A DNA stretch of 64,000 nt from Cepaea nemoralis (lineage: Eukaryota; Mollusca; Gastropoda; Stylommatophora; Helicidae): positions 50,001-114,000 of the forward strand of contig JACEFZ010027761.1 of assembly GCA_014155875.1 (NCBI GenBank), given 5' to 3'. The translations under genes and the position numbers were made by a program. Below the pieces are notes generated by a model that was not told the DNA's origin, made no database searches, and saw only the letters and a list, made by a program, of their open reading frames with translations. Positions 11,108-22,624 of the stretch are shown here, piece by piece; the first letter of the stretch is position 1, and every line of letters begins with the position of its first letter.

Positions 11108-12185
11108 TTGTATTTCACCATGAGCAAGAAATATTGTCAACATTTCAGAGAACAGTGGCTCAGTGACACGAGATTTCAAAAATGGTTGTTAAAAGTAGAA
11201 GGGGATAATACTAAGTGTTTTTGCAAATATTGCAAATGTTCAATTGCAGCCAGGTTAAATGATATTGAGAGGCACAAGAATACAACGAAACATCAGAAAG
11301 CCGAACAACCATTCAGTACACAAAAGCAAACAACAATTGCATTTGACAAACTGAAAGATGATGTCAAAGAAACAGAAGGATGCATGTCTTTGTTCATAGC
11401 TGGCCATTGTTCGCTTCGCGTTGTTGACCATGTAAGTGAACTCTGCAAGGTACACTTTGGTGACAGCAAAGGTTGCAAGAACTTTAAGCTTAGGAGAACT
11501 AAGTGTAGAGCAGTTATTTCAAACATACTTGCACCATATTTCACAACAGACTTGACAGCTGATATTGGCAAAAGTAAATACAGCTTATTGATTGATGAGA
11601 GCAATGACATTTCTGAAACTAAGCTACTTGGAGTAGCTATTAGGTGCAATTCAGAGACAAGAAAGCAGTTTGTGGTTACTTACTTAGATTTAGTTGAACT
11701 GATCGACTGCAACGCACAGGCAATATGCAATGCGTTAAAAGACTGTTTAAACAAGAATGGATTTGAGTTGCAAAGACTAGTTGCACTCGGCACTGACAAT
11801 GCGTCTGTCATGACAGGTGTAAACAATGGAGTATATACAAAATTAAAATCCGAAGTTCCTCATCTGGTACTAATTAGGTGTGTATGTCATTCCCTTCAGC
11901 TGGCAGTGTCACAGGCTGCAGCTGCTTGTCTGCCCAGGAACATAGAGTTCATGATAAGAGAAACATAAAACTGGTTTTCTCACTCAAGTCTTCGTCAAGC
12001 AAAGTACGGGGAGCTTTTTGCTTCAATAAATGATGGACAACATCCGCTGAAGATTGTTCAATTAAACCAGACACGATGGATGTCCATTCATTCTGCCATT
12101 GTCAGAATTGCAGCAGTGGGTCGAGCTCAGAACTCATTTTGATGTAGCAAGACTCAACGAGCGCTGTTATACAGCAGAACTTCTA
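11108..12185 (+). pseudogene. hAT transposase, N-terminal two thirds (copy A)
   Basis: The frame opens before 11108 and encodes a BED-type zinc finger (CKYC, then HKNTTKH), then the hAT RNase H-like core: LLIDESNDI carries the first catalytic Asp region and GTDNASVMTG the second. The CHSLQLAVS motif is typical of hAT transposases. A TAA at 11966-11968 replaces a probable Tyr codon and the same frame continues to about 12105, where a one-base shift moves the reading frame. It is cut at 12186 by the LINE insertion and resumes at 14999. The protein would have excised and inserted the element; it is not functional now. Confidence 0.85.
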
Positions 12186-12458
12186 CATTCTATGTTTCCA
12201 TCCATCATGTGCCAATGCCGGTAAGCGTGGGACTGTCATGTTCTGCCATCTCACTCGATCACCAGAGTCGTGGATCAGCTCAGTGTTTCTGTCTTGACCA
12301 TGCCACGAGGCCAAGCCATCCAGGTATTTGCTTCTAGGTCTTCCTCTTGGTCTGTTCCCTTCGATCTTACCAGTTGTCACCAAGTTCTCCAAATCCATTT
12401 CTTCTCATAACATGCCCAAAAAATTTTGACTGCCTGCGTCTAATCTCTCTGAATCAGT

Positions 12459-13691
12459 TTACCGATCTTCATTTGTTTCTTGAAGGACTTGTTCATTGGT
12501 CTTTCTGGCTCTCCGTGGTATTCTTTGCATTTTCCTCAAAAACCACATTTCCACAGCCATCAGATGTTTTCCAGCTCGACTGCCCACTGTCCAAGCTTCA
12601 CATCCATATAAAAGTACAGGTCCCATGCAGCATCCGAACACTCTCCTTCCCGTCTCAATCGACATCTCTCCATTGGTCAGTATGTCTTCCATCCTGCCAA
12701 AGGCCACCTCTGCCATGGCGACTCCTGTTCCAATCTCTTCAAGGCATCTCCCATCAGATGCCACTACTGTTCCGAGATAATTGTACCTATTCACTCGCTG
12801 AAGAATATTCCCATCCACTTGTATATTACATTGTGGCATTTCGTTCCTCCTAGTGACGACCACAATCTGTGTCTTTTTACAATTTAATTCTAACCCTCGT
12901 TCACTGTGTGTAATAACCGCATCTACTAAATGTTGCAGATCCTGTTCATTGTCTGCAATCAAGACTGTATCATCTGCATATCTAATGTTATTGATGCATC
13001 GTCCCCCAAAGTTGATTCCTTCAATACCTTCAATATTTTTGAAAATACTTTCACTGTACAGGGAAAACAGATCTGGAGACGTTACACATCTCTGTCTCAC
13101 ACCTCTCTTAATAGGCTGATATTGGCCTACTTCATTATCAACTCTTATGGCAGCTTGTTGTTTCCAATATATGTTTTTTACAAGTCTAAGGTCTTTTCCT
13201 TCAATTTGTAGATCTTCAAGCATCCTTATCATGTCGACATGTCTCACTTTATCGAAAGCTTTTGTGTAGTCAATAAAGCAAAGGTGTAGATCTTTGTTTT
13301 CTTCTATAGATCGTTCGTTTACGGTTCTCGGTAAATACACTGCATTTACTGTACCCTTTCCTTCTACAAACCCACATTGTTCTTCTCCTATTTCAGGTTG
13401 TATTTTCCTCCTAATTCTTTGCATGATAATTCTTAGCAAAATCTTCGTGATGTGACTCATTATACTAATTGTTCGATGTTGATCACATTCCAAAGCTCCT
13501 GATTTCTTTGGGATTGCAATAAATACAGAGTTACATAATTCATGAGGTATATTTCCATTATTAAGCAGACTGGTAACTTTATCTATTCCATATTCTTCTA
13601 AAGCATTAATCATTTCTGTTGTGACGCTGTCTGAAACGAGGGTCTTGCCAGATTTCATATGGTAAAGAGCATTCTGAACCTCCATCTTCAA
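12459..13691 (-). CDS. RTE-like reverse transcriptase segment (410 codons open)
   Basis: This open segment covers the reverse transcriptase of the inserted LINE: HLCFIDYTKAFDKVRH, GVRQRCVTSPDLFS and NIRYADDTVLIAD, followed by the thumb and LLYGCEAWT. CFIDYTKAFD is characteristic of RTE-like elements. The usual Gln-Gly of the RQG motif is Gln-Arg here, while the copy at 61.8 kb keeps Gln-Gly, so even this open segment may be inactive. Upstream parts (14314-14105, 14001-13747) are in other frames, and downstream the C terminus continues in another frame (12398-12183, RGRPRSKYLDGLASW). The LINE as a whole is a pseudogene. Confidence 0.85.
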   Translation of the reverse strand: MKMEVQNALYHMKSGKTLVSDSVTTEMINALEEYGIDKVTSLLNNGNIPHELCNSVFIAIPKKSGALECDQHRTISIMSHITKILLRIIMQRIRRKIQPEIGEEQCGFVEGKGTVNAVYLPRTVNERSIEENKDLHLCFIDYTKAFDKVRHVDMIRMLEDLQIEGKDLRLVKNIYWKQQAAIRVDNEVGQYQPIKRGVRQRCVTSPDLFSLYSESIFKNIEGIEGINFGGRCINNIRYADDTVLIADNEQDLQHLVDAVITHSERGLELNCKKTQIVVVTRRNEMPQCNIQVDGNILQRVNRYNYLGTVVASDGRCLEEIGTGVAMAEVAFGRMEDILTNGEMSIETGRRVFGCCMGPVLLYGCEAWTVGSRAGKHLMAVEMWFLRKMQRIPRRARKTNEQVLQETNEDR

Positions 13692-14518
13692 AATTGCTGG
13701 TCCTTCATTATTATTTTGAACATCCTAGTGTTCGTCTCTGTTGTCGTCATAAAGGTTTTTCACGTAATCTGACCATACATGTAAGATCTGATCTTTTTCT
13801 ATTATGACTCTTCCATCTTTTGTCTTTAGGTAGCCTGCTGATGTTACGTGTTCTTTGATTAGTAAGCTCCTGGATTCTTTTGTGCATTAGTTTCGCATTT
13901 TTACTGTTGTGTTGTTTTTCAATTTCCTCCGCAATTTTTCTCAAGCCATGTTTCTTTTGCCTCCCTACATAAGGTTCTGACTTTTCTGTGAATTTCTTCA
14001 TATTTGGCAGGATAATTTTTGTTCTGTCTTCTTGTTTCCATTAGTTGTAAAATTTCTTCAGTCATCCATGTCTTACGGCCCACTTTCTTTAATTTTGGAA
14101 TAGTTTATTCTGCTGCATAACTGATTGAATTCTTCAGCATTTCCCATTGATCATCTACATCTTGAAATAGGATCTCTAGATCAGACAATATATCAAATTT
14201 GTTCTTTACTTCTATGTTAAAACTATCTTGTATTTCTTTGTCAGTTTTCAATTTGCACAAGTCATATTTAGGGTTTCCTGCTATATACTTGACTATCTTT
14301 AACTTTACCCTCAATGTGCCTGTAATTAATCTGTGATCACTGTAACAGTCTGCATTTGGAACTGTTTTTACGACTGTTAACTCATTTCGAAACCTTCCAT
14401 AATCAGGATGTAATCTATATGGTTTTTAATCCTGCTGTCTGGACTCCTCCATGCCCATAATCTTCTAGGATGCTGTTTAAACCATGTGTTTCCTACAACA
14501 ATTTCTTGTTCTTTTACT

Positions 14519-14871
14519 CATTCTTCTTCTTCTTCTTCTTCTTCTTCTTCTTCTTCTTCTTCTTCTTCTTCTTCTTCTTCTTCTTCTTCTTCTTCTTCTT
14601 CTTCTTCTTCTTCTTCTTCTTCTTCTTTGTTGACCGGGTTAACCTTCCCGGGGGTTTCTTAGGACGTTTGACTCTCACTGTTGTGGTGTTATCCCCCATC
14701 CCAGCTGGCCCATATAGACGAGCCAAAGATCCTGGTCAGCCCTCAAGGGAAGGCAGGGGCAGACCATGGGCATTCCCTGCCATCCAAGGAGGCTTCCATA
14801 CTTGCAGAGCCGATACATAGTGCTCTGGTACTGGGCTCACCCAAGGAATCGTCACGTCCTGCACATGGCTG
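14519..14871 (-). mobile_element. GAA-tailed short element nested in the LINE
   Basis: On the minus strand it begins near GCAGCCATGTGCAGGACGTG, runs through GGGTGAGCCCAGTACCAGAG and ends CCGGGAAGGTTAACCCGG TCAACAAA followed by about 36 GAA triplets (14519-14627). The flanking LINE sequence is continuous around it when compared with 60430-60470. The head matches 30440-30600 and the CCGGGAAGGTTAACCCGG motif recurs at 48188. No clear target duplication was found. The apparent 70-codon minus frame is mostly poly-Lys from the GAA tail. Confidence 0.7.
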
Positions 14872-14998
14872 CAAGTCTGTATCCTCTTTCATTTCTCTCT
14901 CCCAAACCATGGTTGCCTACACTGCATCCATCGCCTTGCTTTCCTATTTTTGCGTTATTTTTGCGTTTTTTGCGTTGTAGTTTTTGCATTCTATGTTT

Positions 14999-15938
14999 AG
15001 CGACATGAAAAACTATGTGTATCTCATATTTCTCAAGCATATTCTCGGAGAAGTTCAAAGTGTGAATAAGAAATTCGAAGCAGATATACAGGATCCAACA
15101 AAACTACTCAGCGATCTTGTCCAGCTCACTGATTCTATCAGTTCAAAGATTGCTATTCCTGGGGGAAAATAACAGAAAGTGATGCTATTCAAGATTATTT
15201 AGATCCTAATCCCAATCTAGGTTATCAGTTTGAGAAAGAAATAGCAGACTACAAGTTTCCCGATGAGAAAGAAATTCGTGGAAGGTGCATCCAGTTTTTA
15301 ATAGAGCTATTGACACAGCTGCGTTTACGTACATCCGATAACGTTCGAGTGTTGCAGTCCATCTCATGTCTTAGTGGAAGTGAATGTCTACAGCCAATGA
15401 AGCCCTGTATATTGGATCTTGCTAAAATGTTTGTAGAAGATGCAGCTACTCTCACCCGCATCGATTTCCAGTGGAGAGAACTTTATCATATGCAGTGGAC
15501 ACAGACCTCTGACATACTTGGACTGTGGGCATATGCAGGCTTAATATAGCCTCATACAGGGATGCCACCGGTGAAAATCCTTTCCAAGATCTTACAGATT
15601 TAGCTTTATCTGTGCTCATTTTACCTCATTCTAATGCGGACGTGGAGCGTATTTTCAGTCAGATGGGAGTTATAAAATCAAAATTGCGGAACAGACTGAG
15701 CATCAAGAGTTTGACAGCTGTTTTGACTATTAGATATGGAATGAAAAGATATGGCAAATGCTGTCATGATTATAAACTACCTAAGGATATTTTGCGAAAA
15801 ATTGGATCACAGGGGGCATATACATGTTTCTTTCAATCATCCTCCTCATCCTCATCATCGCAGGGGCAAACACAGCAGGAAATAGCTACAGAAACTGAAG
15901 AGGAGTTGTTTGACTGGGATTTGGCAGATCTGGAATAA
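14999..15938 (+). pseudogene. hAT transposase, C-terminal third (copy A)
   Basis: Coding resumes with SDMKNYVYLIFLKHILGE. A frame change occurs near 15170 and another near 15535. The end carries the hAT dimerisation motif HSNADVERIFSQMGVIKS, then a Ser-rich stretch and an acidic tail ending DWDLADLE at 15938. About 850 bp are nearly identical to copy B at 35089-35720. Confidence 0.88.
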
Positions 15939-16277
15939 ACTTCATTCTAATATTCAGTGATAATAATAAATTATAATGTGCTACTTTATAACATTTTGAA
16001 TGAATACCACCAGTGCTTGTTTTAGTGATTTCCCAAAAAATAGTATTGCAATTTGGTGCTTTGCTCGAAAGTAGTTCTGATGGATTTGGCGGATCTGGAA
16101 TAAACTTAATTGTAATATGAAGTGATAATAATAAATTATACTGTGCTACCTTGTTACATTTGTAATAAAAAACAGTTGGTGCTTTTTTGTGTGGTGATTT
16201 CCAAAAAATTTGGTGCTTTTTGGCGCTTTTTTGGATCGATTTCGGTGCCTTTTCATCAAAGGGAGATGGCAACACTG

Positions 16278-16963
16278 GAAGCTGTTACATCAATAACATT
16301 AGATCAACACCAGCAAAGGAGCTTTTAAATTTAGTTGTTTTTTGTTGTTGTTGCCATCCTTGGGTTTATTCTCTTAAAGGTGAAGGCAGTTCAAAATAAA
16401 ACATTGAATCAGATGAAGTACAAGTGACACGTTGGAATGCAATCCAGTACATCCAACAATATACATTTATGTCACAATGTACATTTATAGGACACCTCAA
16501 ACAATAGATAAGAGGAATGGGACTGTTTGGAGGAGGGTGGGGTTGGGGCAGTGGTGTCATTTTCTGAAGTACAGTACATAGATGATAGCGTGGGTGTCAG
16601 AGATGAATTGAATTACTTGTTCATTTGTGGTGTTTCTTGAACATCAATGTGAGGATCAATTTATGAATGTCGCCCTATGTCAAATGCATATTTGTGTTGA
16701 AAATTTGTTTTCATTAAGCCCCACTTTTTTTTTTCAACATTTATTTCATACAAAGCAATGTATATTTACAAGGTTTAATGCGTGTTTCTTTGTTTGTGTA
16801 TATTACAGAACGTTGCCGTTTATTAGTGTTATGTGTCATAATGTAATAAAACAAATACATGCATATACAGTTATGATAATATGACATTTATGGCATAGTG
16901 CATGTAAACACACATTCCTCGTTTTCTTTTCCATCTCCACAAGTAGAATGCATGTTACACCTG

Positions 16964-17045
<82 letters not shown>

Positions 17046-17046
17046 A

Positions 17047-17079
<33 letters not shown>

Positions 17080-17100
17080 TTTCTGTCTTGATCTATCTCT
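16278..17100. other. Non-coding stretch with (CT)n array
   Basis: AT-rich unique sequence, then a long (CT)n array at 16969-17063 and a few CA repeats. No gene is recognised; small open frames here show no domain. Confidence 0.8.
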
Positions 17101-17205
17101 TGCTTTCTGTAGATAATAGTACATGGATTTCCGTGATCTTGGGCAATGACCTTTACATTTTCATTCTATTTAAATTGTGGCTTCCAAATTTATTTTTTAT
17201 TTTTT

Positions 17206-17248
17206 TTTTTTGGGGGGGGGGGGGGGGGAGGGGGTGGGGGGGGGGGTG
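17206..17248. repeat. T-run followed by G-run (second copy of this pattern)
   Basis: About 12 T, then 16 G, A, 5 G, T, and a further G run. Same layout and orientation as 9331-9368. Confidence 0.9.
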
Positions 17249-17589
17249 TATATCAACACAAAGCCATAATTATATTTACATAAATACCCACACGAATTCA
17301 CCCATACATAACTACCCGTATATAAATACGATACATGTTAGCCTTTTGTATTCTACAACAATGTTTATATTCGTGCTGGGGAATCGTGTTGAATTTAGGC
17401 AAAGGGCAAACCGCTGAACGCAAATTGCCTAGTGACCACCAGCCACTAGAAACACCAGGGCCGGTCGCCGGGTCTTACGGCGGATACGCAGCCAGTTTTC
17501 AAAAAGCCTTTGTGTACCTAGGCCAGAGGAGCTATATATCTCTCTTTAAAGGTGTTTGGGGGGAGGAGAGGTGTGGATCTGTGAGTCAA

Positions 17590-17840
17590 AGCACCCTGGG
17601 GAAGAATTTGCGGCGTGTACTATCTGCGCTCTCCAATGCTTGTTACCACCTAGTGAGAAGTGTTCCCAAGTATTAACAAAATAAGCCACACACAGGGCTC
17701 GCGAGACGCACACACGTTCTAAAATTTTCCACAGCAGGGATTGGTCTGGGACAGTCCCGTTCACCACTGCTATAGGTTTTAGATTTTATGCCTTTCAGCA
17801 GAAACCAAATATCGTCTGTCAAGATGATCGGGTGTAAATC
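17590..17840 (+). pseudogene. Short LINE fragments related to the element at 28-29 kb
   Basis: GTGTACTATCTGCGCTCTCC near 17615 matches the segment after the FADD motif at 28467-28500, and ATCGTCTGTCAAGA near 17812 matches the 3' end of that LINE at 29350. The segments are short and the region between them is not colinear, so this is a mosaic of LINE scraps. Confidence 0.5.
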
Positions 17841-18064
17841 ATCTTAGATATTTTTGATATTATTAACATTTTTTTTTAAATTAATAATAATGGCATTTTT
17901 TCTATTTGCAAGAGTAAATGAAATTAACGAAATTTACATGTTTCAGTCAGGAAAAATAGTAGCTAGTTTGTATTTGAACATTAGTAAAAATGAGTTTCTG
18001 TTGTATGTAAGGGAATTGAACCTTGCCTTGATTCTGCAAGTCCAAACTAATTTTCTGTATTCCG

Positions 18065-19240
18065 CTAGTGTTTGAAATAGTTTTGTGTGTGTGTGTCTTC
18101 GGATGTTTTAGGAAGATTGTTCAGAACGATTTCCTTGTAAATGTCTGTTTGTTTGCCTGTGTGTGTTTGTATTATTTGTTGTAGAGTTTCCACTGCATCT
18201 GTGACTGTTTGACATGTGAAAAATGTGTGTTCTTCTGTCTCTTTTGTGTTGTTCCTGCATAATTGGCATTTTCCTATTTGCCTGGATCTGAATGCTAATT
18301 TGGATATTATGGGAGTTATATTCAAAATCAGTCTGTAAGTTACTTCTTTCGCCTTAGATGTGATGTGTTTGTTGTGTAAGTTGGAAAAGGTGGATGTGTA
18401 GTCTGACATAAAAATTTTTTGTCCTCCTTTGATTCTCAGTTTAAGCGATGGTGCTTGTTTACTAACCAATTGTTTGTATATTTCTCGTGTTGTTTCATTT
18501 ATTAAAAGTTCATGTCCTTGTATTGCCTGTATACATGTGTGATAGGAAGATGGTGGTATGCCCTGATAATGTGCTGCTGCATTGTTTAGTTTTGTGATAA
18601 GTTTTATTTTGTGTGCTATATAATATAATGCTAATCTATGTTGTTCTGGATGTCTGATAATATTACCTATGAGGCTGATTCTAAGTGCTTGTAGTTTTGT
18701 TTGTATGTCCTGAAGTGCTATTCCTTCTTGTTTCTTATCCTGAATGAGAGTTTTATGCTGTATGTTATGTATTGTCTTACTAAATATGAAATGTCTTATC
18801 TGTTTATTTATGTCTGTGATTGTCTGTTTTGGAGGGTTTAACACTGTAACTAAGTATATTATTTTTGGTATGATGTATGTGTTAACTATTATGCTTCTAC
18901 CAAATAATGTTGATGTTTTGTATTTATACCTATGTAGCATGTCTGTGATTTGGTGTGTTAGTTGTAGCCATGTTTCTCTGTGTGTTGTTCTGGGGTCACA
19001 ACGTAGCTGTTAGATCTGGAGGGAAATCAGACTTTTGTTTCCACTTTCCCAGGCCCATAATTTGTGATTTTTGTATATTAATTTTGGCTCCTCAAAGTGG
19101 GAGAAGGTGTGCAGTATGTTTCTGATGGATGTGTTGCTTGAAGGGAAGAATGCAGTATCGTCTGCATAAGCAATGACCTTTTGCTCTCCTATTCCCTATA
19201 TGAAAGTGCCTTTAATGCTGGTATCTTGTCTGATCTTTTC
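18065..19240 (-). pseudogene. L1/Tx1-like LINE fragment: end of reverse transcriptase plus C-terminal domain
   Basis: A 291-codon open segment (18940-18065) has the connector GRSIIVNTYIIPKIIYL typical of L1-like ORF2 after the polymerase, and a C-terminal CCHC-like motif CQLCRNNTKETEEHTFFTC. Upstream on the same strand, in a broken frame, the active-site motif AYADDTAFF is encoded at about 19145-19171, with at least two stops between. The 5' part is missing and the ACTAA-tailed LINE starts within about 15 bases of the left-over end, probably having inserted there. Confidence 0.75.
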
Positions 19241-19254
19241 TAATAATGGCTCTT

Positions 19255-21105
19255 AGTTAGTTAGTCTTAGTTAGTCTTTCCTCTTGAGCCTAAGGCGGCG
19301 CATAGGGCAGAAGTCCTGACTCTCCATGCTTGGCGGTTCACTGCTATCTGTTGTAGATCTTGGATATTTACTTGGCCATTGAATGAGCCTTCTCTAATGA
19401 TGGTTCTACGCAGGGTCCCTCATGGTCTTCCCCGTTTTCTTTTCCCTACTGGTGACCATATGAGGGCTTGGTAGGGGAGTCTTGTCTTGTCCATTCTGTG
19501 AACATGGCCGATGTAGTTCCAACGGCGTCTTCTTATGAAATTGGATACTGTATTTTGCTTAGTCTCTTGTCTTATTTGCGTATTGGTTCTGAAGTCTGTC
19601 CAGTGGATGTTTAGAAGTCTTCTAAGACATTTGTTCTCAAAATTATCTAATTTTTTATCTAAAGCTACCGTTGATTTCCAACTTTCACATCCATACGTTA
19701 ACACTGGAATCACACAAGAGTTGAAGATTTTAAGTTTTGTGTGTTTGCTGAGTGTCTTTGACTTCCAGATGTCTGACAGTTTATTGAAGGCACCAGATGC
19801 CAGTGCGATTCTAGATGATATTTCTGGTGTTGAGTCCCCTGTAGATGTCATTTTGCTTCCTAGGTATGTGAAGCTGTTGACTTTTTCAAGAACGTAGCTG
19901 TTCAATTTGGTGTCATCTGAACTGTTGGTAAGATCAATAGTCTTTGTTTTTGTGGTGTTAATTTGGAGACCAATTTGCCCTGAAACATTTTGGAGGTGGT
20001 TTATTTTCTCTTGGGCATCCGGGTGTGTTGAACTCTAAAGCACTATATCGCTGGCAAAGTCCAGGTCTTCTAGAATTTTGTCGACCCAATGGATACCCAT
20101 ATTTGTGTTGTTTGTGCATTTGCGCATGACCCAATCGATAGCTATTCCAAAGAGCATCGGTGATAAGACACAACCCTGTTTCGACTGAGAACCAGTCAGA
20201 GTTTCCTGTTTCTGTTCTTACGCAGCAACGTGTCTCTTTGTAGAAAGATTTTATGACGTTGGTATATTTGATAGGAAAACCATAGATGTTAAGTAGATTC
20301 CAAAGTGATGGACGGTGCATACCGTCGAAGGCTTTTTGAAAGTCGACAAAGTTGGTGATTAATTTCGACTGGAATTCTACGGAGTCTTCAATGATTATTC
20401 TGAGGGTGAAAATGTGGTCTATGCATGCCCGTTTTTGTCTGAAGCCTGCTTGTTCTTCTCTGAGCCTTTCATCTACAGCCTTTTTCAATCTCTCAAGTAA
20501 CATGCTACAAAAAAGTTTTCCTGGTACTGACAATAGAGTAATAACACGCCAATTATTGCAATCAGACATATCGCCCTTTTTAGGCAGTTTGAAAATTACA
20601 CCATCTTTCCACTGTTGTGGTGGGGATTCGCTTTGCCAGATTTCATTGATCAGCTGTAATAAACGTTGTAAGGTGAATTCATCTGCTGCTTTGAGCATTT
20701 TTCCTGAGATGTCATCTTCACCAACAGCTTTGTTGTTCTTAATTTTTTTATGGCTGATTTAGTCTTTTCCATGGTGAATGACTCGCAGGAGGCATCTAGT
20801 GGGGGAATAGTAATTTCTCCATCCAGGTTTGGAACAGTGTCAGGCTGCGGTCTATTTAATATTTCTTTGAAATGTTCTGCCCATCGTTGCTTTTGAAGGT
20901 CATCGGATAACAATTGATTACCTTGTTTGTCTTTGATGGGTATATTTGGTGTAGGTGAGTGATTGCATAGTTGCTTCATGATATGGAATACGGCTCTGTT
21001 GTTTCCAGTTCTGGCAGCTGCTTCGGTGTCAGAGGCCAGGCTGTGAATAAAGTTCTGTTTGTCTTTTCGTGCGCTTAATTTCACCTCTTTATCCAACATA
21101 GAGTA
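19255..21105 (-). pseudogene. ACTAA-tailed LINE, 5'-truncated, copy a
   Basis: Minus-strand segments in order: a pre-RT region (21099-20650), reverse transcriptase fingers and palm with NFVDFQKAFDGMHR (20698 onward), then after a frameshift the LSPMLFGIAIDWVMRKC region, and the C-terminal part KVNSFTYLGSKMTSTGDSTP to HVHRMDKTRLPYQAL (19905-19420). The polymerase site is FASD (20047-20058) where related elements have FADD, and a stop follows soon after. The 3' tail is ACTAA repeats at about 19250-19285. The second copy is at 63109-63797. Confidence 0.88.
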
Positions 21106-22020
21106 TTTGCCATTTGCTTAACAAAGCTTCCTACTTTTGATAAGTTTGGGTGAGATTTGGTCAAACTTTTCACAACTGGACAACAAAAATTTTCCCACTT
21201 TTCATAAGTTTGGGTGAGAGTTGGTCAAACTTCTCACGTTTGGTTAACACCTTTTCTTACTTGGCCAAGATTTTTGCCATTTGGTTAAAAAAGTTACCTA
21301 CTTTTCATAAGTTTGGGTGAGATTTGGTCAAATTTTTCACATCTGGACAACAAAATTTCCCACTTTTCATAAGTTGGGTGAAAGTTGGCCAAACTTTTCA
21401 CGTTTGGTTAACAAATTTTTTCTACTTTTCATATGTTTGACTGAGATTTTTATAAGTTTGGTTTGAAATTTGGCTAGACTTTTCACATTTGGTTAACACA
21501 TTTTCTTACTTGGCCAAGAATTTTGCCATTTGGTTAACAAAGTTTCCTAATTTTCCTAAGTTTGGGTGAAATTTGGTCAAACTTTTCACATCTGGACAAC
21601 AAAATATCCCACTTTTCATAAGTTGGGTGAAAATTGGCCAAACTTTTCACGTTTCGTTAACAAATTTTTCCTACTTTTCTTATGTTTGACTGAGATTTTT
21701 ATAAGTTTGGTTTGAAAGTTGGCTAAACTTTTCACATTTGGGTAACACATTTTCTTACTTGGCCAAGAATTTTGCCATTTGGTTAACAAATTTTCCTAAT
21801 TTTCCTAAGTTTGGGTGAAATTTGGTCAAACTTTTCACATCTGGACAACAAAATATCCCACTTTTCATAAGTTGGGTGAAAATTGGCTAAACTTTTCACG
21901 TTTGGTTAACATATTTTTCCTACATTTCATATGTTTGACTGAGATTTTTATAAGTTTGGTTTGAAATTTGGCTAAGATTTTTCACTTTGGTTAACAAAGT
22001 GTCATACATTTTTATAAGTT
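21105..22020 (+). repeat. Nested satellite with a 249-bp higher-order unit
   Basis: TTTGCCATTTGG recurs at about 21105, 21273, 21522 and 21771, giving one 168-bp and two 249-bp spacings. Within each unit the block CAAACTTTTCACxTxTGG recurs about every 60 bases with variants (ACATCTGGACAAC, ACGTTTGGTTAAC, ACATTTGGTTAAC). The array is AT-rich, without a coding frame. Confidence 0.9.
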
Positions 22021-22131
22021 TCGTTGAGATAATTATAAGTTTGAATGAGCATTCTTGTGTGATATTGTACGTGTCTCTCTGGTCCAATATGTTTTTGTTC
22101 TTGTGTGACTTTGGTCTTTTCTCACTGTTCC

Positions 22132-22132
<1 letters not shown>

Positions 22133-22218
<86 letters not shown>
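22133..22218. repeat. (GT)n microsatellite
   Basis: About 43 uninterrupted GT units. Confidence 0.98.
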
Positions 22219-22219
<1 letters not shown>

Positions 22220-22624
22220 AATTTTTACACAGCTTTGCGCCACATTCAACATGAAAAACAAGCTCGTGCAGCAGTCAACATGAAAATAAGTAAAGACTAG
22301 AAAGACGAAAACAAGAAAAATAAATCAGAAAGACGAAAACAAGTCAAGCATACCACTGAAAAACCAACAAACAAGAAATTTTCGTTTTCATAACTTTTAT
22401 TTTTTCCAACAAAATCAGTATTTTCATGTGTGCAACATTCAATATTTTTTATTGTCAATACAAAAAACATTTTAATGATCAGTGAAAAAAAAATGTGACA
22501 GACATTGACACACAATATTTAGTCTTTTATTTTCAATGATATAGACAATTCACTGCACCACACATACAAGGATATCACACATATGACCACTTTACCTTTT
22601 AATAGAGCATATTATAGACAGCAA

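Larger units (their letters stand above)
12198..14986 (-). mobile_element. RTE-like LINE inserted in hAT copy A, with 12-bp target duplication
   Basis: The insertion is bounded by CATTCTATGTTT at 12186-12197 and again at 14987-14998. The 3' end of the LINE is on the left (GATGATGG-type end) and the truncated 5' end on the right, in the endonuclease region. Its order matches the plus-strand copy at 60092-62757. It carries a further insertion at 14519-14871. Confidence 0.9.
10737..16277 (+). mobile_element. hAT transposon copy A (interrupted by a LINE)
   Basis: The left end CAGTGTTGC and right end GCAACACTG are inverted terminal repeats of hAT type. A hAT transposase relic lies between them on the plus strand. 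Near both ends are repeated motifs such as TTTGGTGCTTTTT. The 3' non-coding part holds a tandem duplication of about 160 bp (units near 15915 and 16078) that is also present in copy B. Left flanking 8 bp AACAAGAT (10729-10736) and right flanking GAAGCTGT (16278-16285) do not match, so this is not a simple insertion product. Confidence 0.85.

Noticed and set aside
14519..14726. Minus-strand poly-lysine protein
   Set aside because: Translation of the GAA tail of a short retroelement.
16286..16303. CATCAATAACATTAGAT shared with the RTE-like LINE at 61968
   Set aside because: Only 17 bases match and both flanks diverge at once, so I do not call a LINE fragment here.
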